Source: Bacteroidales bacterium
GTDB taxonomy: Bacteria; Bacteroidota; Bacteroidia; Bacteroidales; UBA932
NCBI GenBank assembly: GCA_016287875.1
Contig: JAEEXQ010000003.1
Span: 1 to 64,000, forward strand
DNA length: 64,000 nt
Direction: 5' to 3'
Below the pieces are notes generated by a model. It was not told the origin of the DNA and did no database searches. It saw only the letters and a program-made list of their open reading frames with translations. Made by a program: the position numbers and the translations under genes. This document shows positions 45,578-55,533 of the stretch, piece after piece (positions within the stretch are counted from its first letter, which is position 1; the number at the start of each line of letters is the position of its first letter).

Positions 45578-47176
45578 ATGAAGAATCTGATAGTTGTATG
45601 TTCGGTCCTGGCCCTGGCCGCCGTTTCCTGTAAGGAGGAAAAGGTCGATGTGGGCAGGCTGGTGGATGATTATGCCCTGGTGGAGATACCGGCCCCGGAT
45701 CTGACGGGCATTACCGACAATGGCAAGGAGGTCCTCAGGCTTTACCGACTGGCCGCCGACGAGGTGGACAAGATATACTGGCAGCAGTATTTCGGCGACG
45801 GAGCCGCCTTCCTGGATTCCCTCGAGGATAAGTCCGAAAAGCTTTATGCCGGAATCAACTACGGCCCTTGGGACCGCATCACCGGAAAGCCTTTCCTTCC
45901 CGGTTTCGGGCAGAAGCCTGCCGGTGCGCGTTTCTATCCCGAAGATATGACTGCAGAGGAATTCCGTAATTGGGACAACCCCGACAAGAGTTCTCCTTAT
46001 ACCCTCGTGCGCCGTGCCGACGACGGCAGCCTGGAGACCGTATGGTACCACGATGCATATAAGGAATCCATAGGCAAGATAGAAGGGTTGCTGCAGCGTG
46101 CGGCCGATGTTACCATAAAAGAAAGCGTACGCAAGTATCTGCTCAAGATGATCGAAGGCCTCAAGACCGACGATTATTACGAGAGCGACAAGGCCTGGCT
46201 GGAGATGAACGACAGCAAGATGGACCTCGTCATCGGCCCCATAGAGGCCGTGGACGATGGTCTTTACGGCACCAAGGCTTCCTACGGGGCATATGTGCTG
46301 CTGAAGAATCTCCGCCGCACCGAGGAGCTCAACGCCCTTTCGGCCCGTATGCAGGAGTTCCAGGCAATGCTCCCCGGCGATGCCGCCTTCCACAGCTTCG
46401 TGCCCGGCTCCGAGTCGGATATCTTCTCCTGCAACGTGCTATACTGCAGCGGTTACACCAATGCCGGCTTCAAGGTCATAGGCATCAACTTCCCTTATGA
46501 TGCCAAGGCCCAGCAGGAGTACGGCACCCGCACTATAATCTTCGACAACATCATACGCGAGAAGTTCAACCGTACCGTCCATCCCGTGGGCAGCGCCCTG
46601 CTGGAGGATGTTTATCAGCCCCACGTGGATGCGAGCGCTTTCTACTGGCTGATAGTATTCCGCGAGATAGCCAAGGGACTGGGTGTCAAGGAGACTGTAA
46701 ACGGCAGGGGAACTGTCGCAGAGGCCCTCTCGAGCGAGGCCCTGGTGATGGAAAAAGCCAAATCCAATGTGCTGGGTGCCTGGCTATGCGCACAGGAGGC
46801 TGCCGCGTACAATATCTCCACCCTTTTCCAGAAGGAGGATGTACTTACTACCTTCGTGACAAACATAATCCGTTCTACCCGCTTCGGCGCCGCGGATCCT
46901 ACCGGCATAGCCAATATAGTGGTCTATAATTATCTTCTCGAAAGCAACGCTATCGACTGGAAACCTTCCGGCCGCTATAGCATCGACTACGACAGGACCT
47001 GGAAGGCCCTCGAAACCCTTGGCTCGGAAATACTCCGCATCCAGGCCTACGGCGACGTGGAAGCCGCCCGCAGCTGGATTGCCAAGTACGGCATCGCCGG
47101 CCCCGAGAGCCTATCCGACAAGCGGCTCCTGGAGAAGTCCGGTATCCCCGTGGATATCCGTTTCAGCTACGAGTAG
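45578..47176 (+). CDS. M49-like (DPP III-related) lipoprotein with destroyed zinc site, copy 2
   Basis: 532 residues. Lipoprotein signal LALAAVSCKEE. Tandem paralogue of the preceding gene, colinear over the whole length (GITDNGKEVLRLYRLAA, INYGPWDRITGK, SSPYTLVRRADDGSLETVWYHDAYKE are shared nearly word for word). Its zinc motif is more degraded: HE..H has become REIAK (362-366), losing both His, and EEGKAD has become EKAKSN. The frame is intact and conserved, so the protein is probably functional in a non-enzymatic way. Its stop is 2 nt from the convergent lysA stop. Confidence 0.78.
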   Translation: MKNLIVVCSVLALAAVSCKEEKVDVGRLVDDYALVEIPAPDLTGITDNGKEVLRLYRLAADEVDKIYWQQYFGDGAAFLDSLEDKSEKLYAGINYGPWDRITGKPFLPGFGQKPAGARFYPEDMTAEEFRNWDNPDKSSPYTLVRRADDGSLETVWYHDAYKESIGKIEGLLQRAADVTIKESVRKYLLKMIEGLKTDDYYESDKAWLEMNDSKMDLVIGPIEAVDDGLYGTKASYGAYVLLKNLRRTEELNALSARMQEFQAMLPGDAAFHSFVPGSESDIFSCNVLYCSGYTNAGFKVIGINFPYDAKAQQEYGTRTIIFDNIIREKFNRTVHPVGSALLEDVYQPHVDASAFYWLIVFREIAKGLGVKETVNGRGTVAEALSSEALVMEKAKSNVLGAWLCAQEAAAYNISTLFQKEDVLTTFVTNIIRSTRFGAADPTGIANIVVYNYLLESNAIDWKPSGRYSIDYDRTWKALETLGSEILRIQAYGDVEAARSWIAKYGIAGPESLSDKRLLEKSGIPVDIRFSYE

Positions 47177-47178
47177 TA

Positions 47179-48327
47179 TCAGTCACTGAAAAAACAGGAA
47201 GGCAGAGGTCGGCCATTGTAGGTCGATGCCATAGATTCGCCATATGCTCCGGCCGAGCGTATGGCGATATAGTCTCCGCGTCGGCACTCGTTCAGCACTA
47301 CGTCCTTCCCGAATACATCCGAGCTCTCGCAGATGGGGCCGACCACGTCGTAGGGGAGTTCGGGGCCTTCGGAAGACAGGTTCTCTATGCGGTGGAAGGC
47401 GTGGTACATCGCCGGGCGTACCAGGTCGTTCATCCCGGCATCCAGTATGGCGAACTTGCGGGACAGCCCGTCCTTTACATAAAGCACGCGGGAAATCAGT
47501 GTGCCGCAGGGGGCCACTATGCTGCGGCCCAGTTCGAAGTGCACCACCGTTTCCGCCGGGAGCATCCTCTTGAAAGTGCCGAAATACGCATCGAAATCTG
47601 CAATGGGCAGATGGTTGGGATGCCCGTATTCTATCCCCAGACCCCCACCGACATTGATGTCGCCCGTGGGCAGCCCCTTCCTCCGAAGCATCTCGCGGAG
47701 GTCGGTTATGCGGTTGCATAGGGCGGCGAAATCCGACATATCCAGTATCTGGGATCCTATATGGAAATGCAGGCCGCAGAACTGCACGTTTGGCAGTTCC
47801 AGAGCCCTGCGTATAACCGGTTCCAACTGGCCGTGGAAGATGCCGAACTTGTTCTCTGCCAGGCCGGTGGTGATGCCAGCGTGGGTGTGCGCGCCTATGT
47901 CCGGATTGACCCTGAGGCTTATGGGCGCCGTCTTTCCCATTTCCGCGGCCTTGGCGGCTATCACCTCCAATTCAGCCTCGGATTCCACGTTGAAACGCTG
48001 TATGCCTTGTTCCAGGCCCAGGGCTATCTCCCAATCGGCCTTTCCGACTCCGGCATAGACTATGGAAGAGGCAGGGAATCCGGCATCCAGCGCAGAAAGT
48101 ATCTCTCCGCCGCTCACGCAGTCGGCACCCATCCCGGCAGCGGCGATGCGGCGCAGGATGACAGGATTGGCATTGGCTTTGACGGCATAGTGGACCTGCC
48201 ACGACGGCCTGTCCTGCAGTGCTGCACGGACGGTTTCCAAAGTCTTCTGCAGCAGAGGGATGTCGTAGTAGTAGAAGGGCGTGCGGAGCTCTCCGAAGCG
48301 CTCCAGAGGGTAGGTGCCTTTGATCAT
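47179..48327 (-). CDS. lysA: Diaminopimelate decarboxylase
   Basis: 382 residues of the alanine-racemase-fold, PLP-dependent decarboxylase group; converts meso-diaminopimelate to L-lysine. PLP Lys in YAVKANANP, HFHIGSQI, GGGLGIEYG and substrate/active-site Cys in GPICESSDVF are all present. The start overlaps the aspartate kinase stop by one base (TGATG), so first and last steps of lysine synthesis are translated together. Length is slightly short for the family (usually 400-420) but domain content is complete. Confidence 0.92.
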   Translation of the reverse strand: MIKGTYPLERFGELRTPFYYYDIPLLQKTLETVRAALQDRPSWQVHYAVKANANPVILRRIAAAGMGADCVSGGEILSALDAGFPASSIVYAGVGKADWEIALGLEQGIQRFNVESEAELEVIAAKAAEMGKTAPISLRVNPDIGAHTHAGITTGLAENKFGIFHGQLEPVIRRALELPNVQFCGLHFHIGSQILDMSDFAALCNRITDLREMLRRKGLPTGDINVGGGLGIEYGHPNHLPIADFDAYFGTFKRMLPAETVVHFELGRSIVAPCGTLISRVLYVKDGLSRKFAILDAGMNDLVRPAMYHAFHRIENLSSEGPELPYDVVGPICESSDVFGKDVVLNECRRGDYIAIRSAGAYGESMASTYNGRPLPSCFFSD

Positions 48328-49622
48328 CAGCCGAACAGTTGGCGGCTCAACGCCTGCAGCGTACGGGCCTTGTCTTCTTCCTTGACCAGAAGGGAGATGT
48401 TATAGTTGCTCCCTCCGTAGCCTACCATACGCACGGGGATGTCCTTCATTGCTGCGAGCACGCGGGATTCGAATCCCAGGTTCTCCCAGTCCATATCTCC
48501 CACGACGCAGACTATGCACATGTCGAGGTCCACGCTGACGGTGCCGTACTTCTTGAGGTCGTGCACTATCTCGCTGAGGAAGCGGGTGTTGTCGATGGTG
48601 ACGGATACGCCCACCTCGGAGGTGCAGATCATATCAATGGAAGTGCGGTAGCTCTCGAATATCTCGAATACCTTGCGCAGGAAACCGTGCGCAAGGAGCA
48701 TACGGGAGCTCTTGATACGGATGGCGGTGATATTGTCTTTGGCAGCTACTGCCTTGATCTTTCCTGTTTCGGGGGAATTGTCGATGAGGGTGCCGGGAGC
48801 CTCGGGCTCCATGGTATTCAGCAGGCGCACGGGTATGCCCGCGAACTTGGCCGGCTGTATGCAGGTGGGGTGGAGTATCTTGGCCCCGAAATAAGCAAGC
48901 TCGGCGGCTTCGTCGAAGTTGAGATGCCGCACGGCCTTGGTCTTTTCCACCACTCGGGGGTCGTTGTCGTGCATGCCGTCTATGTCGGTCCATATCTGTA
49001 TCTCCTCCGCACCCAGGGCGGCACCTATCAGCGAAGCGGTATAATCGCTGCCGCCGCGCTGCAGGTTGTCCACCTCCCCGTGGGCATTGCGGCAGATATA
49101 GCCTTGGGTTAGATAGATGTCGGCCGAAGCATCCATCAGGGGTTGCAGATGCTCCTGGATGTAGGCCAGGTCGGGCTCGCCCTGATTGTCCAGTTTCATG
49201 AAATCCAGGGCCGGCAGCAGCTGTGCTTTCACCCCCTGCTTAAGCAGGTATTGCTCCATCAGTTTGGTGGAGAGAAGCTCTCCCTGGGCCATGATTATCC
49301 TCTCCTGGACGGATCCGAAGAAGTCCCGGGTAAGGGCGGTCATAGCTTCGAAAGCTTCGTGTATGAAGGCATCGAGGGAGGCGTCGCCGAGGAGTTCCTT
49401 GGCCGTGCTTATATGCTTGGCTTCCAGACGCCTGAGTGTCTCTTTCGCTCCGTCCTGGTTGCGGTTGAACATATAGCCGACCACCTCGGCCAGCGTGTTG
49501 GTCACGCCCGACATTGCGGAAAGCACGACGAAACTGCCCTTGCGGGCCGTCACCAGCTTTGCCACGTCCTTGATCCTGGCAGCGGAACCTACCGAGGTGC
49601 CGCCGAATTTCATGATAATCAT
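48327..49622 (-). CDS. lysC: Aspartate kinase
   Basis: 431 residues: amino-acid kinase domain (MKFGGTSVGS, QRGGSDYTASLIGAAL, WTDIDGMHDNDP) followed by two ACT domains (about 300-431) that would bind lysine for feedback control. Monofunctional, without homoserine dehydrogenase. Phosphorylates aspartate at the head of the lysine/threonine/methionine pathway. ATG codons exist at residues 1 and 4; the first is used. It forms an operon with lysA. No lysine riboswitch was recognised in the 170-bp upstream gap. Confidence 0.93.
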   Translation of the reverse strand: MIIMKFGGTSVGSAARIKDVAKLVTARKGSFVVLSAMSGVTNTLAEVVGYMFNRNQDGAKETLRRLEAKHISTAKELLGDASLDAFIHEAFEAMTALTRDFFGSVQERIIMAQGELLSTKLMEQYLLKQGVKAQLLPALDFMKLDNQGEPDLAYIQEHLQPLMDASADIYLTQGYICRNAHGEVDNLQRGGSDYTASLIGAALGAEEIQIWTDIDGMHDNDPRVVEKTKAVRHLNFDEAAELAYFGAKILHPTCIQPAKFAGIPVRLLNTMEPEAPGTLIDNSPETGKIKAVAAKDNITAIRIKSSRMLLAHGFLRKVFEIFESYRTSIDMICTSEVGVSVTIDNTRFLSEIVHDLKKYGTVSVDLDMCIVCVVGDMDWENLGFESRVLAAMKDIPVRMVGYGGSNYNISLLVKEEDKARTLQALSRQLFG

Positions 49623-49643
49623 AGGTAATACTTCTTACTTCCG

Positions 49644-49651
49644 CAAACATA
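49644..49651 (-). promoter_or_regulatory. Candidate -7 element of lysC-lysA
   Basis: TATGTTTG on the minus strand, 21 nt before the lysC ATG. No -33 TTTG at the right distance. Confidence 0.35.
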
Positions 49652-49720
49652 ATGATAATTCTTAAAAAATCATCATTTATTGGCATTTTGAGGCCTCTTG
49701 AAAATCACAAGCGATTGGGA

Positions 49721-49751
49721 TTGCGGCCGTTACATTTCTGTAATACTTTTG
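49721..49751 (+). promoter_or_regulatory. Promoter of the MMPL transporter operon
   Basis: TTG (49721-49723), 20 nt, TACTTTTG (49744-49751), about 40 nt before the ATG at 49793. Confidence 0.55.
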
Positions 49752-49792
49752 TGACCTGCTTAAGTTAGTAATGTTTTATTGGTTATAGAATT

Positions 49793-52141
49793 ATGAACTC
49801 CACAAAAATCAATCAGTTCTTCGGCAAATATGCTGCCTTCCTGCTGAAATGGCGTTGGGCGGCCCTCGGCCTGTTTGCCGTGATAATGGTCATCTCGTTC
49901 ATAGGGATGTCCAAAATGGTCACTCAGACATCGTTTGACGACTATTTCATAGAGGGCGATCCGATGTTGGTCAAGACCAACGATTTCAAAGCGACCTTCG
50001 GTAACGACTACTTCGTAGGCGTGCTTACCGAATGCGACGACCACTTTACCAAGGAGAACCTGACCCTGCTCCGCGAACTCGCGACAGAGCTGCAGGATTC
50101 CCTTTCTTATGCCGACAAGATCACATCCCTCGTGGATGTCGAGTTCATGGTGGGCGACGAGGATGGTATGACCATCACCCAGATAGTTCCGGAAGAGATT
50201 CCCGAGGACGGCAGCGTAGAGATGGCCAGCCTCAGGGAGCGTGCCTACAGCAAGCCGCAGATGGCCGGAAAACTGGTGTCCAAGGACGGCAAGCTCGCCT
50301 GGACCCTTGTCAAGCTCCGCGCGTTCCCGGCAGATTCCGTCTGGAAGAAGCAGTCCAGCGTATCTCCCGACATCATCACCGGCGAGGAGGTCTCCAAGGT
50401 ACTTGCCAACCCCAGATATGCCAAGCTGAATCCCCGCGCAACCGGAATGCCCTATGTCAGCCAGCAGAAGACGGTGTACATTGGTCAGGAGATGGGCCGT
50501 CTGGTGGTGCTCGCAATAATAATCTGTGTACTCGTGATGTTGATAATGACCCGGTCTCTCCGTGGCATCGTCTCACCCTTGCTGTCGGTCCTGGGCGGTC
50601 TGTTCATCACCTTCGGCATAGCCGGATACACGGGTATGTATGTTGACAGTACGGTACTGATGGTCCCTGCCATCCTGGCGTTCGCGGTGGCCATAGCTTA
50701 CAACATCCACCTTCATTCCTACTTCCAGGGGCTTATCCGCACCGACGGCAAGCGCAAGGAAGCAGTTATCGAGACGGTCTCCGAGATCGGCTGGTCGGTG
50801 GTGTTCTGCGGCCTTACCACGGTGGTATCTTTGCTGTCCTTCCTGGTAATAGCCATCAAGCCTATGCAGAGCATCGGCGTGGTGAGCTCCCTTACCATAT
50901 TCTTCGTACTTTTCACGACCTTGCTGGTCACTCCCGTCCTGCTCTCGTTCGGTAAAGACAAGAAAGTTCGCACCACCGCCGACGGCGACAACTCGACCCG
51001 TCTGTCCCGCATGATGGTGCGCCTGAACGACTTCACCTTCAAGCATTCCAAGGCCATCGTGGCCGTTTTCGTGGCCGTGTGCCTCTTCCTCGCCGGCGGT
51101 ATCTTCAAGATAGAGCCCGCATTCGACGTGGAGCGCACAATGGGTGTAAATGTCCCTTATGTCAAGGACATACTCGCAGTCGGCCGCAGCGAGCTCGGTG
51201 CCCTGTACTCCTACGATCTCGTGATGGAGTTCGACAACGAAGACGAAGCGAAGCAGCCGGAGAATCTACGCAAGCTCGAGCAGCTCGAGCAACTCGTGAT
51301 GAAGTACCCTCTGACCAAGCGCACGAATTCCATCCTCGACGTGCTCAAAGATCTCAATCAGACGCTGAACGGGGGAGACGCGGCATATTACCGCATCCCC
51401 GCTTCGGAGGCCGAAGTCGCCCAGATGCTGATGCTCTATGAGAATGCCGGTGGTTCCGAAGCGGAATACTGGATGGATTACGAATACCGTAAGCTGCGCT
51501 TGATGGTGGAACTGTCCGATTATAACTCCGGTGAGGTCGAAAAAGAACTCAACGATATAGCAAAGCAGGTAGAGGAAATCTTCCCCGACGTTACCATTAC
51601 CGCCGTGGGCAACATTCCCCAGTACACCTGTATGATGCAGTATCTGGTACGCGGCCAGGTGCAATCGTTCCTGATCTCCGCCCTTATCATCGCCATCATC
51701 CTTATGATTGCCTTCCAGAGCATAAGGGTCGGCCTCATCGGTCTTATACCTAACCTGATGCCCGCCATCTTCGTGGGCGGATATATGGGCTGGGCCGGAA
51801 TTCCGCTCGATATGATGACCGCGACCCTGATACCTATGATGCTGGGTATGGCAGTGGACGATACCATCCACTTCATCAATCACTGTAAGCTCGAATTCGA
51901 CAGGAAGCCGAAGTACTCCTCTGCCATCAGCAATACCTTCAAGGTCGTGGGCGTGGCCATCGTAACCACCTCCATCATCACCTCCGCCGTGTTCGCCTGC
52001 TTTGCCACTTCCAAGTGCGCAATGTGCATCAGCTTCGGCGTGCTGGCCGTGATCGGTATTCTCTCCGCACTTGCAGCCGACCTCTTCATCACTCCGCTGC
52101 TCGTCAACAAATACAAAGTTTACGGTAAAGAAAGCAACTAA
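49793..52141 (+). CDS. RND-superfamily MMPL-type transporter
   Basis: 782 residues with the RND internal repeat: helix, large extracytoplasmic loop (about 45-215), five-helix bundle, then the same again (second loop about 440-610). The C-terminal bundle carries [13 protein letters not shown], the MMPL/hydrophobe-exporter pattern. These transporters move hydrophobic compounds such as lipids or hopanoid-like molecules. It heads an operon with a LolA-like periplasmic protein (2-nt gap) and an outer-membrane barrel (4-nt overlap), which together could form a trans-envelope path. The cargo is unknown. Confidence 0.85.
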   Translation: MNSTKINQFFGKYAAFLLKWRWAALGLFAVIMVISFIGMSKMVTQTSFDDYFIEGDPMLVKTNDFKATFGNDYFVGVLTECDDHFTKENLTLLRELATELQDSLSYADKITSLVDVEFMVGDEDGMTITQIVPEEIPEDGSVEMASLRERAYSKPQMAGKLVSKDGKLAWTLVKLRAFPADSVWKKQSSVSPDIITGEEVSKVLANPRYAKLNPRATGMPYVSQQKTVYIGQEMGRLVVLAIIICVLVMLIMTRSLRGIVSPLLSVLGGLFITFGIAGYTGMYVDSTVLMVPAILAFAVAIAYNIHLHSYFQGLIRTDGKRKEAVIETVSEIGWSVVFCGLTTVVSLLSFLVIAIKPMQSIGVVSSLTIFFVLFTTLLVTPVLLSFGKDKKVRTTADGDNSTRLSRMMVRLNDFTFKHSKAIVAVFVAVCLFLAGGIFKIEPAFDVERTMGVNVPYVKDILAVGRSELGALYSYDLVMEFDNEDEAKQPENLRKLEQLEQLVMKYPLTKRTNSILDVLKDLNQTLNGGDAAYYRIPASEAEVAQMLMLYENAGGSEAEYWMDYEYRKLRLMVELSDYNSGEVEKELNDIAKQVEEIFPDVTITAVGNIPQYTCMMQYLVRGQVQSFLISALIIAIILMIAFQSIRVGLIGLIPNLMPAIFVGGYMGWAGIPLDMMTATLIPMMLGMAVDDTIHFINHCKLEFDRKPKYSSAISNTFKVVGVAIVTTSIITSAVFACFATSKCAMCISFGVLAVIGILSALAADLFITPLLVNKYKVYGKESN

Positions 52142-52143
52142 TC

Positions 52144-52911
52144 ATGAAACGTATTCTAATTGCGGTCCTTGCTCTTGCAGCAGCCGCACAACTCGACGCC
52201 CAGAGCGGGCGTGACATAATACAGCGCGTCAAGAACCGCGCCGACGGCGATACCCGCTATGCCGAGATGCAGCTTACGCTGGTCAAGGCCAACGGAAATG
52301 TCCGCGAACGCAAACTGCAGTCCTGGGCCATGGACGAGGGAAAGGACGTGAAGAAGATAATGTTCTTCACTTATCCCGGTGACGTCAAGGGGACGGGTTT
52401 CCTTACCTGGGATTACGACCAGGCCGGGAAGGAAGATGACAAATGGCTCTATCTTCCCGCAATGAAGAAGACCCGCCGTATCAGCGGAGCTTCTTCCAAG
52501 ACCGATTTCTTTATGGGAACCGATTTCACCTACGACGATATGGGCGGACGCAGCGTGGATGATGATACCCACACCCTGCTCCGCGAAGAGACACGCGATG
52601 GCCACAAATGTTGGGTAATCGAATCCAAACCAGTGGACAAACGCGAAATCTACAGCCGCAAGCTGACCTGGATACGCCAGGACTGCGACGTGGCGGTGTA
52701 TTGTGAATACTACGATAAACTCGACAAACTTCACAGGGTGCTCTCCGTTTCCGAAATCAGCAAGGTTCAGGGTTTCTGGACCGTGCATAAGATGGAAATG
52801 AAGAACGTTCAGACCGGACACAAGACCCAGATAGCAGTGAGCAATCCCAAGTACGACATCAAGATCGACAAAACATTGTTCACAGTTGCAAAATTGGAAA
52901 AGGGTATATGA
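52144..52911 (+). CDS. LolA-like outer-membrane lipoprotein-sorting family protein
   Basis: 255 residues with a signal peptide (to AAAQLDAQ). Single LolA/LolB-like half-barrel: [31 protein letters not shown], then [34 protein letters not shown] and [12 protein letters not shown], wording of the 'outer membrane lipoprotein-sorting protein' family that accompanies MMPL transporters. The hydrophobic cavity would carry a lipid between transporter and outer membrane. It is flanked by the transporter (2 nt) and the barrel gene (its stop overlaps that ATG in ATGA). Confidence 0.85.
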   Translation: MKRILIAVLALAAAAQLDAQSGRDIIQRVKNRADGDTRYAEMQLTLVKANGNVRERKLQSWAMDEGKDVKKIMFFTYPGDVKGTGFLTWDYDQAGKEDDKWLYLPAMKKTRRISGASSKTDFFMGTDFTYDDMGGRSVDDDTHTLLREETRDGHKCWVIESKPVDKREIYSRKLTWIRQDCDVAVYCEYYDKLDKLHRVLSVSEISKVQGFWTVHKMEMKNVQTGHKTQIAVSNPKYDIKIDKTLFTVAKLEKGI

Positions 52912-54047
52912 GAAAGCCACTGCTATCGATCATCATAATTCTTCTTCAAGCAGCGATACTCCGTCCTGCATTTGCGCAGGACGGGGTTGAGCTGTCGGTC
53001 AAGGGTTTCGTGGACAGCTACCACGCCTTGCGCACTGAAAGCCCGGGCGACTGGATGTCTTCCCGCACCAGGCTCCGTACCGAAGCCACCCTGGAGAAGG
53101 GCGGGGCCGGCATCTTCGCCTCGGCAAACCTCGTCTACAACGCCGTCCTCAAGGATATGTCCGGTCTGCAGCTCAGGGAGGCCTATTCTTTCTGGGGATC
53201 CGAACACTGGGACATCCGTGCCGGAAAGCAGATAATCACCTGGGGAGTGGCCGACGGACTCCGTGTCACCGACGTCATTTCCCCTATGGACTATACGGAA
53301 TTCCTTGCCCAGGACTACGACGATATCCGTATTCCTGTCGGAGCCGTCCGCGTGCGCTATTCACGCGACAAATGGAGCCTGGATGCCGTCGCCGTGCCCG
53401 TGCCTGAATTCTTCAGGATTCCAATGGATGCCAGGAATCCCTGGTCGGTGGGGGCCGCTCCCCTGGGGGACGAACCCCTCCGCCGGGCCTGCAACATGGA
53501 ATATGGGGCAAGGCTCAGCTTCTTCCTAAGCGGCGTGGACTTCTCGCTGACGGCCCTGCATACCTGGAACAAGATGCCCGAGCTTCGCGGTGCGATGTTC
53601 GTCTATCACAGGCTGGGCGTGTTCGGCGGGGACGTTTCCATACCTCTGGGCAAGTTCGTAATCCGTGCCGAAGCGGCCGATTACCTCGACGACCTGGACG
53701 TTAATACCGCTAACGGACTCATAGGGATAGACTGGTATCCGGGGAACGATTGGAACGTATCGGCCCAGTACAACCACAACTATCGTATGAGCGGTTCCGA
53801 AAGGAATACCGCGCTAGCGACTTTCCGCTTGTCCAAGGCCCTGCTGGGAAATACTCTCAATCTTTCCACTTTCGCCTATGTGGATGTCACCGACGGCGGC
53901 GTGTTCAACAGGCTGAGCGCAGATTATGCGGTGTCGGACCAAGTGCACGCCATCCTCGGCTACGATTATTTCCACGCCGACAAGGGGATGTTCAAACTAT
54001 ACGCCCATAACAGCGAAATTTGGATGAAACTTAAATACAGTTTCTGA
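52908..54047 (+). CDS. Outer-membrane beta-barrel protein, DUF1302-like
   Basis: 379 residues with signal peptide (to RPAFAQDG) and a C-terminal aromatic LKYSF typical of BAM-inserted barrels. Alternating strands throughout. The segments [12 protein letters not shown] and [32 protein letters not shown] resemble DUF1302-type barrels, which in Proteobacteria occur with MMPL transporters. Third gene of the MMPL operon, overlapping the LolA-like gene by 4 nt. It may be the outer-membrane receiver or exit of the transported lipid. Confidence 0.75.
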   Translation: MRKPLLSIIIILLQAAILRPAFAQDGVELSVKGFVDSYHALRTESPGDWMSSRTRLRTEATLEKGGAGIFASANLVYNAVLKDMSGLQLREAYSFWGSEHWDIRAGKQIITWGVADGLRVTDVISPMDYTEFLAQDYDDIRIPVGAVRVRYSRDKWSLDAVAVPVPEFFRIPMDARNPWSVGAAPLGDEPLRRACNMEYGARLSFFLSGVDFSLTALHTWNKMPELRGAMFVYHRLGVFGGDVSIPLGKFVIRAEAADYLDDLDVNTANGLIGIDWYPGNDWNVSAQYNHNYRMSGSERNTALATFRLSKALLGNTLNLSTFAYVDVTDGGVFNRLSADYAVSDQVHAILGYDYFHADKGMFKLYAHNSEIWMKLKYSF

Positions 54048-54056
54048 AAATAAACT

Positions 54057-54064
54057 TATATTTG
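54057..54064 (+). promoter_or_regulatory. Candidate -7 element of the S41-GH92 operon
   Basis: TATATTTG, 5 nt before the ATG at 54070; a start at the second ATG (54073) is equally possible. No clear -33. Confidence 0.35.
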
Positions 54065-54069
54065 TTCTC

Positions 54070-55533
54070 ATGATGAGAACAAGCAAATTCTTGATGGCAA
54101 TGCTGCTGGGTGCGGCATTGCTTTCTTGTGCAAAGGAAGAGAAGACGCCCTGGAAATCCCTTTCCGAAAAGGAACAGGAGCTCTACTTCGTGAACACCTT
54201 CGGATACAATATGATGTCCACCTACTATCTCTGGTCCGCCGAGGTTGCGTCAGATCTGAGGAAATGGTCCGCCAAGTCCGACCCCATCGCCACCGTGCGT
54301 TCCCTGCGCTACAAGGATGCATCCGGCAAGGACATCGACAGGTGGAGCATGATGACCGACGACTACGAAGCTCTCACCGATATGGTGCAGGGCAACGCCA
54401 AGTCCATAGGAATGGAGTTCTCCGTCTATTATTCCGACGAGAGCAAGCAGAACGTGGTGCTGGTCGTGAACTGCGTGTATGCCGACAGCCCCGCATCCCT
54501 TGCCGGATATAAGAGGGGGGATAAGATAGTGGCCGTGGACGGCCAGCTGCTGACCCCTGACAATTATGCGGAACTGCTGGAAGGCCACGTCCTCGGTGCC
54601 GACAGCGTGACCCTTACCAATGCCGACGGCAGCGACGTAACCCTCCGGGCGGCGGATATGTATCAGGATCCCATCATCTGCCACAAGGTCCTGGACCAGG
54701 GCGGAAGGAAGATAGGATATCTGCACTACACTTCCTTCACCCTCAAGTCCTGCGCCCCTCTGGTGGAGGTTTTCAAGGAATTCAAGGAAGCAGGAATCAC
54801 CGAAATGGTGCTCGACCTCCGCTACAACGGCGGCGGTTATGCAATGGTTTCCGCCCTCCTTGGCTCTATGTTGGCCCCCGAAGTGGAAGTGCGCAGGGGA
54901 AGCGTCTTCCTTACCGAAGTCTTCAACAGGACACTTTCCGAAGCCTGGGATGATACCCGCAAGGAGACCCGTTTCGAGACGGTTTTCAATATCGATGAAG
55001 ATGGCGTTTCCGAGGTGGTCAGGACGGATGGTGCCAATGTGCAGATAAGCAAGCTCTATGTGATCATGACCGGGCAGACCGCATCCGCTTCCGAGAGCAC
55101 GGTATGCGGGCTCAGTCCCTACCTGGACATTGTTCTGGCAGGGGAGCGCAGCCACGGGAAATACTGTGCTGGCATAATAGTGGACGGCCCCACCTGGTAC
55201 AGCTGGAACAGGAATGCCTTCGGAGAGAAGACCTTGGAAGCCGCCTTGCGTAAAAGCGAAAACTGGGGAATCTACGTGATGATTTCCCGCTTTGCCGACA
55301 AGAACGGGGACACTCTCTGTATGCCTGACGGCCTGGAGCCTTCCATCAACGTGTCCGACAACCCTCTGGACGGATACCAGCTGGGCGATCCCGAGGAGAC
55401 CATGCTTGCCGCCGTGCTCGCAGGACATACTCCTTCCCAGTCCCGCAGGTCGCTTTCCCACGCTCCCTTGAAGATTGAGCGCCCGAGCGTAAGGCCTTCC
55501 TTCATGATTCTGGACAAAAGCATCGTAGAATAA
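54070..55533 (+). CDS. S41-family (C-terminal processing) peptidase lipoprotein with PDZ domain
   Basis: 487 residues. Lipoprotein signal LLGAALLSCAKEE. Order: N-terminal helical segment, PDZ (about 125-195, VYADSPASLAGYKRGDKIVAVDGQ), then the S41 tail-specific protease core with LDLRYNGGGY, catalytic Ser in TASASEST (about 337) and Lys in ERSHGKYCAG (about 360). It cleaves unstructured C-termini in the periplasm. Similar Bacteroidetes lipoproteins are common and their substrates are unknown. It shares one base with the following GH92 start (TAATG), a coupling without an obvious functional reason. Confidence 0.88.
   Translation: MMRTSKFLMAMLLGAALLSCAKEEKTPWKSLSEKEQELYFVNTFGYNMMSTYYLWSAEVASDLRKWSAKSDPIATVRSLRYKDASGKDIDRWSMMTDDYEALTDMVQGNAKSIGMEFSVYYSDESKQNVVLVVNCVYADSPASLAGYKRGDKIVAVDGQLLTPDNYAELLEGHVLGADSVTLTNADGSDVTLRAADMYQDPIICHKVLDQGGRKIGYLHYTSFTLKSCAPLVEVFKEFKEAGITEMVLDLRYNGGGYAMVSALLGSMLAPEVEVRRGSVFLTEVFNRTLSEAWDDTRKETRFETVFNIDEDGVSEVVRTDGANVQISKLYVIMTGQTASASESTVCGLSPYLDIVLAGERSHGKYCAGIIVDGPTWYSWNRNAFGEKTLEAALRKSENWGIYVMISRFADKNGDTLCMPDGLEPSINVSDNPLDGYQLGDPEETMLAAVLAGHTPSQSRRSLSHAPLKIERPSVRPSFMILDKSIVE

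Noticed and set aside
49623-49792. Lysine riboswitch upstream of lysC-lysA
   Set aside because: The upstream gap is 170 nt and also holds the divergent transporter promoter; a -7-like element 21 nt before the ATG leaves too short a leader, and I could not build the multi-helix aptamer.
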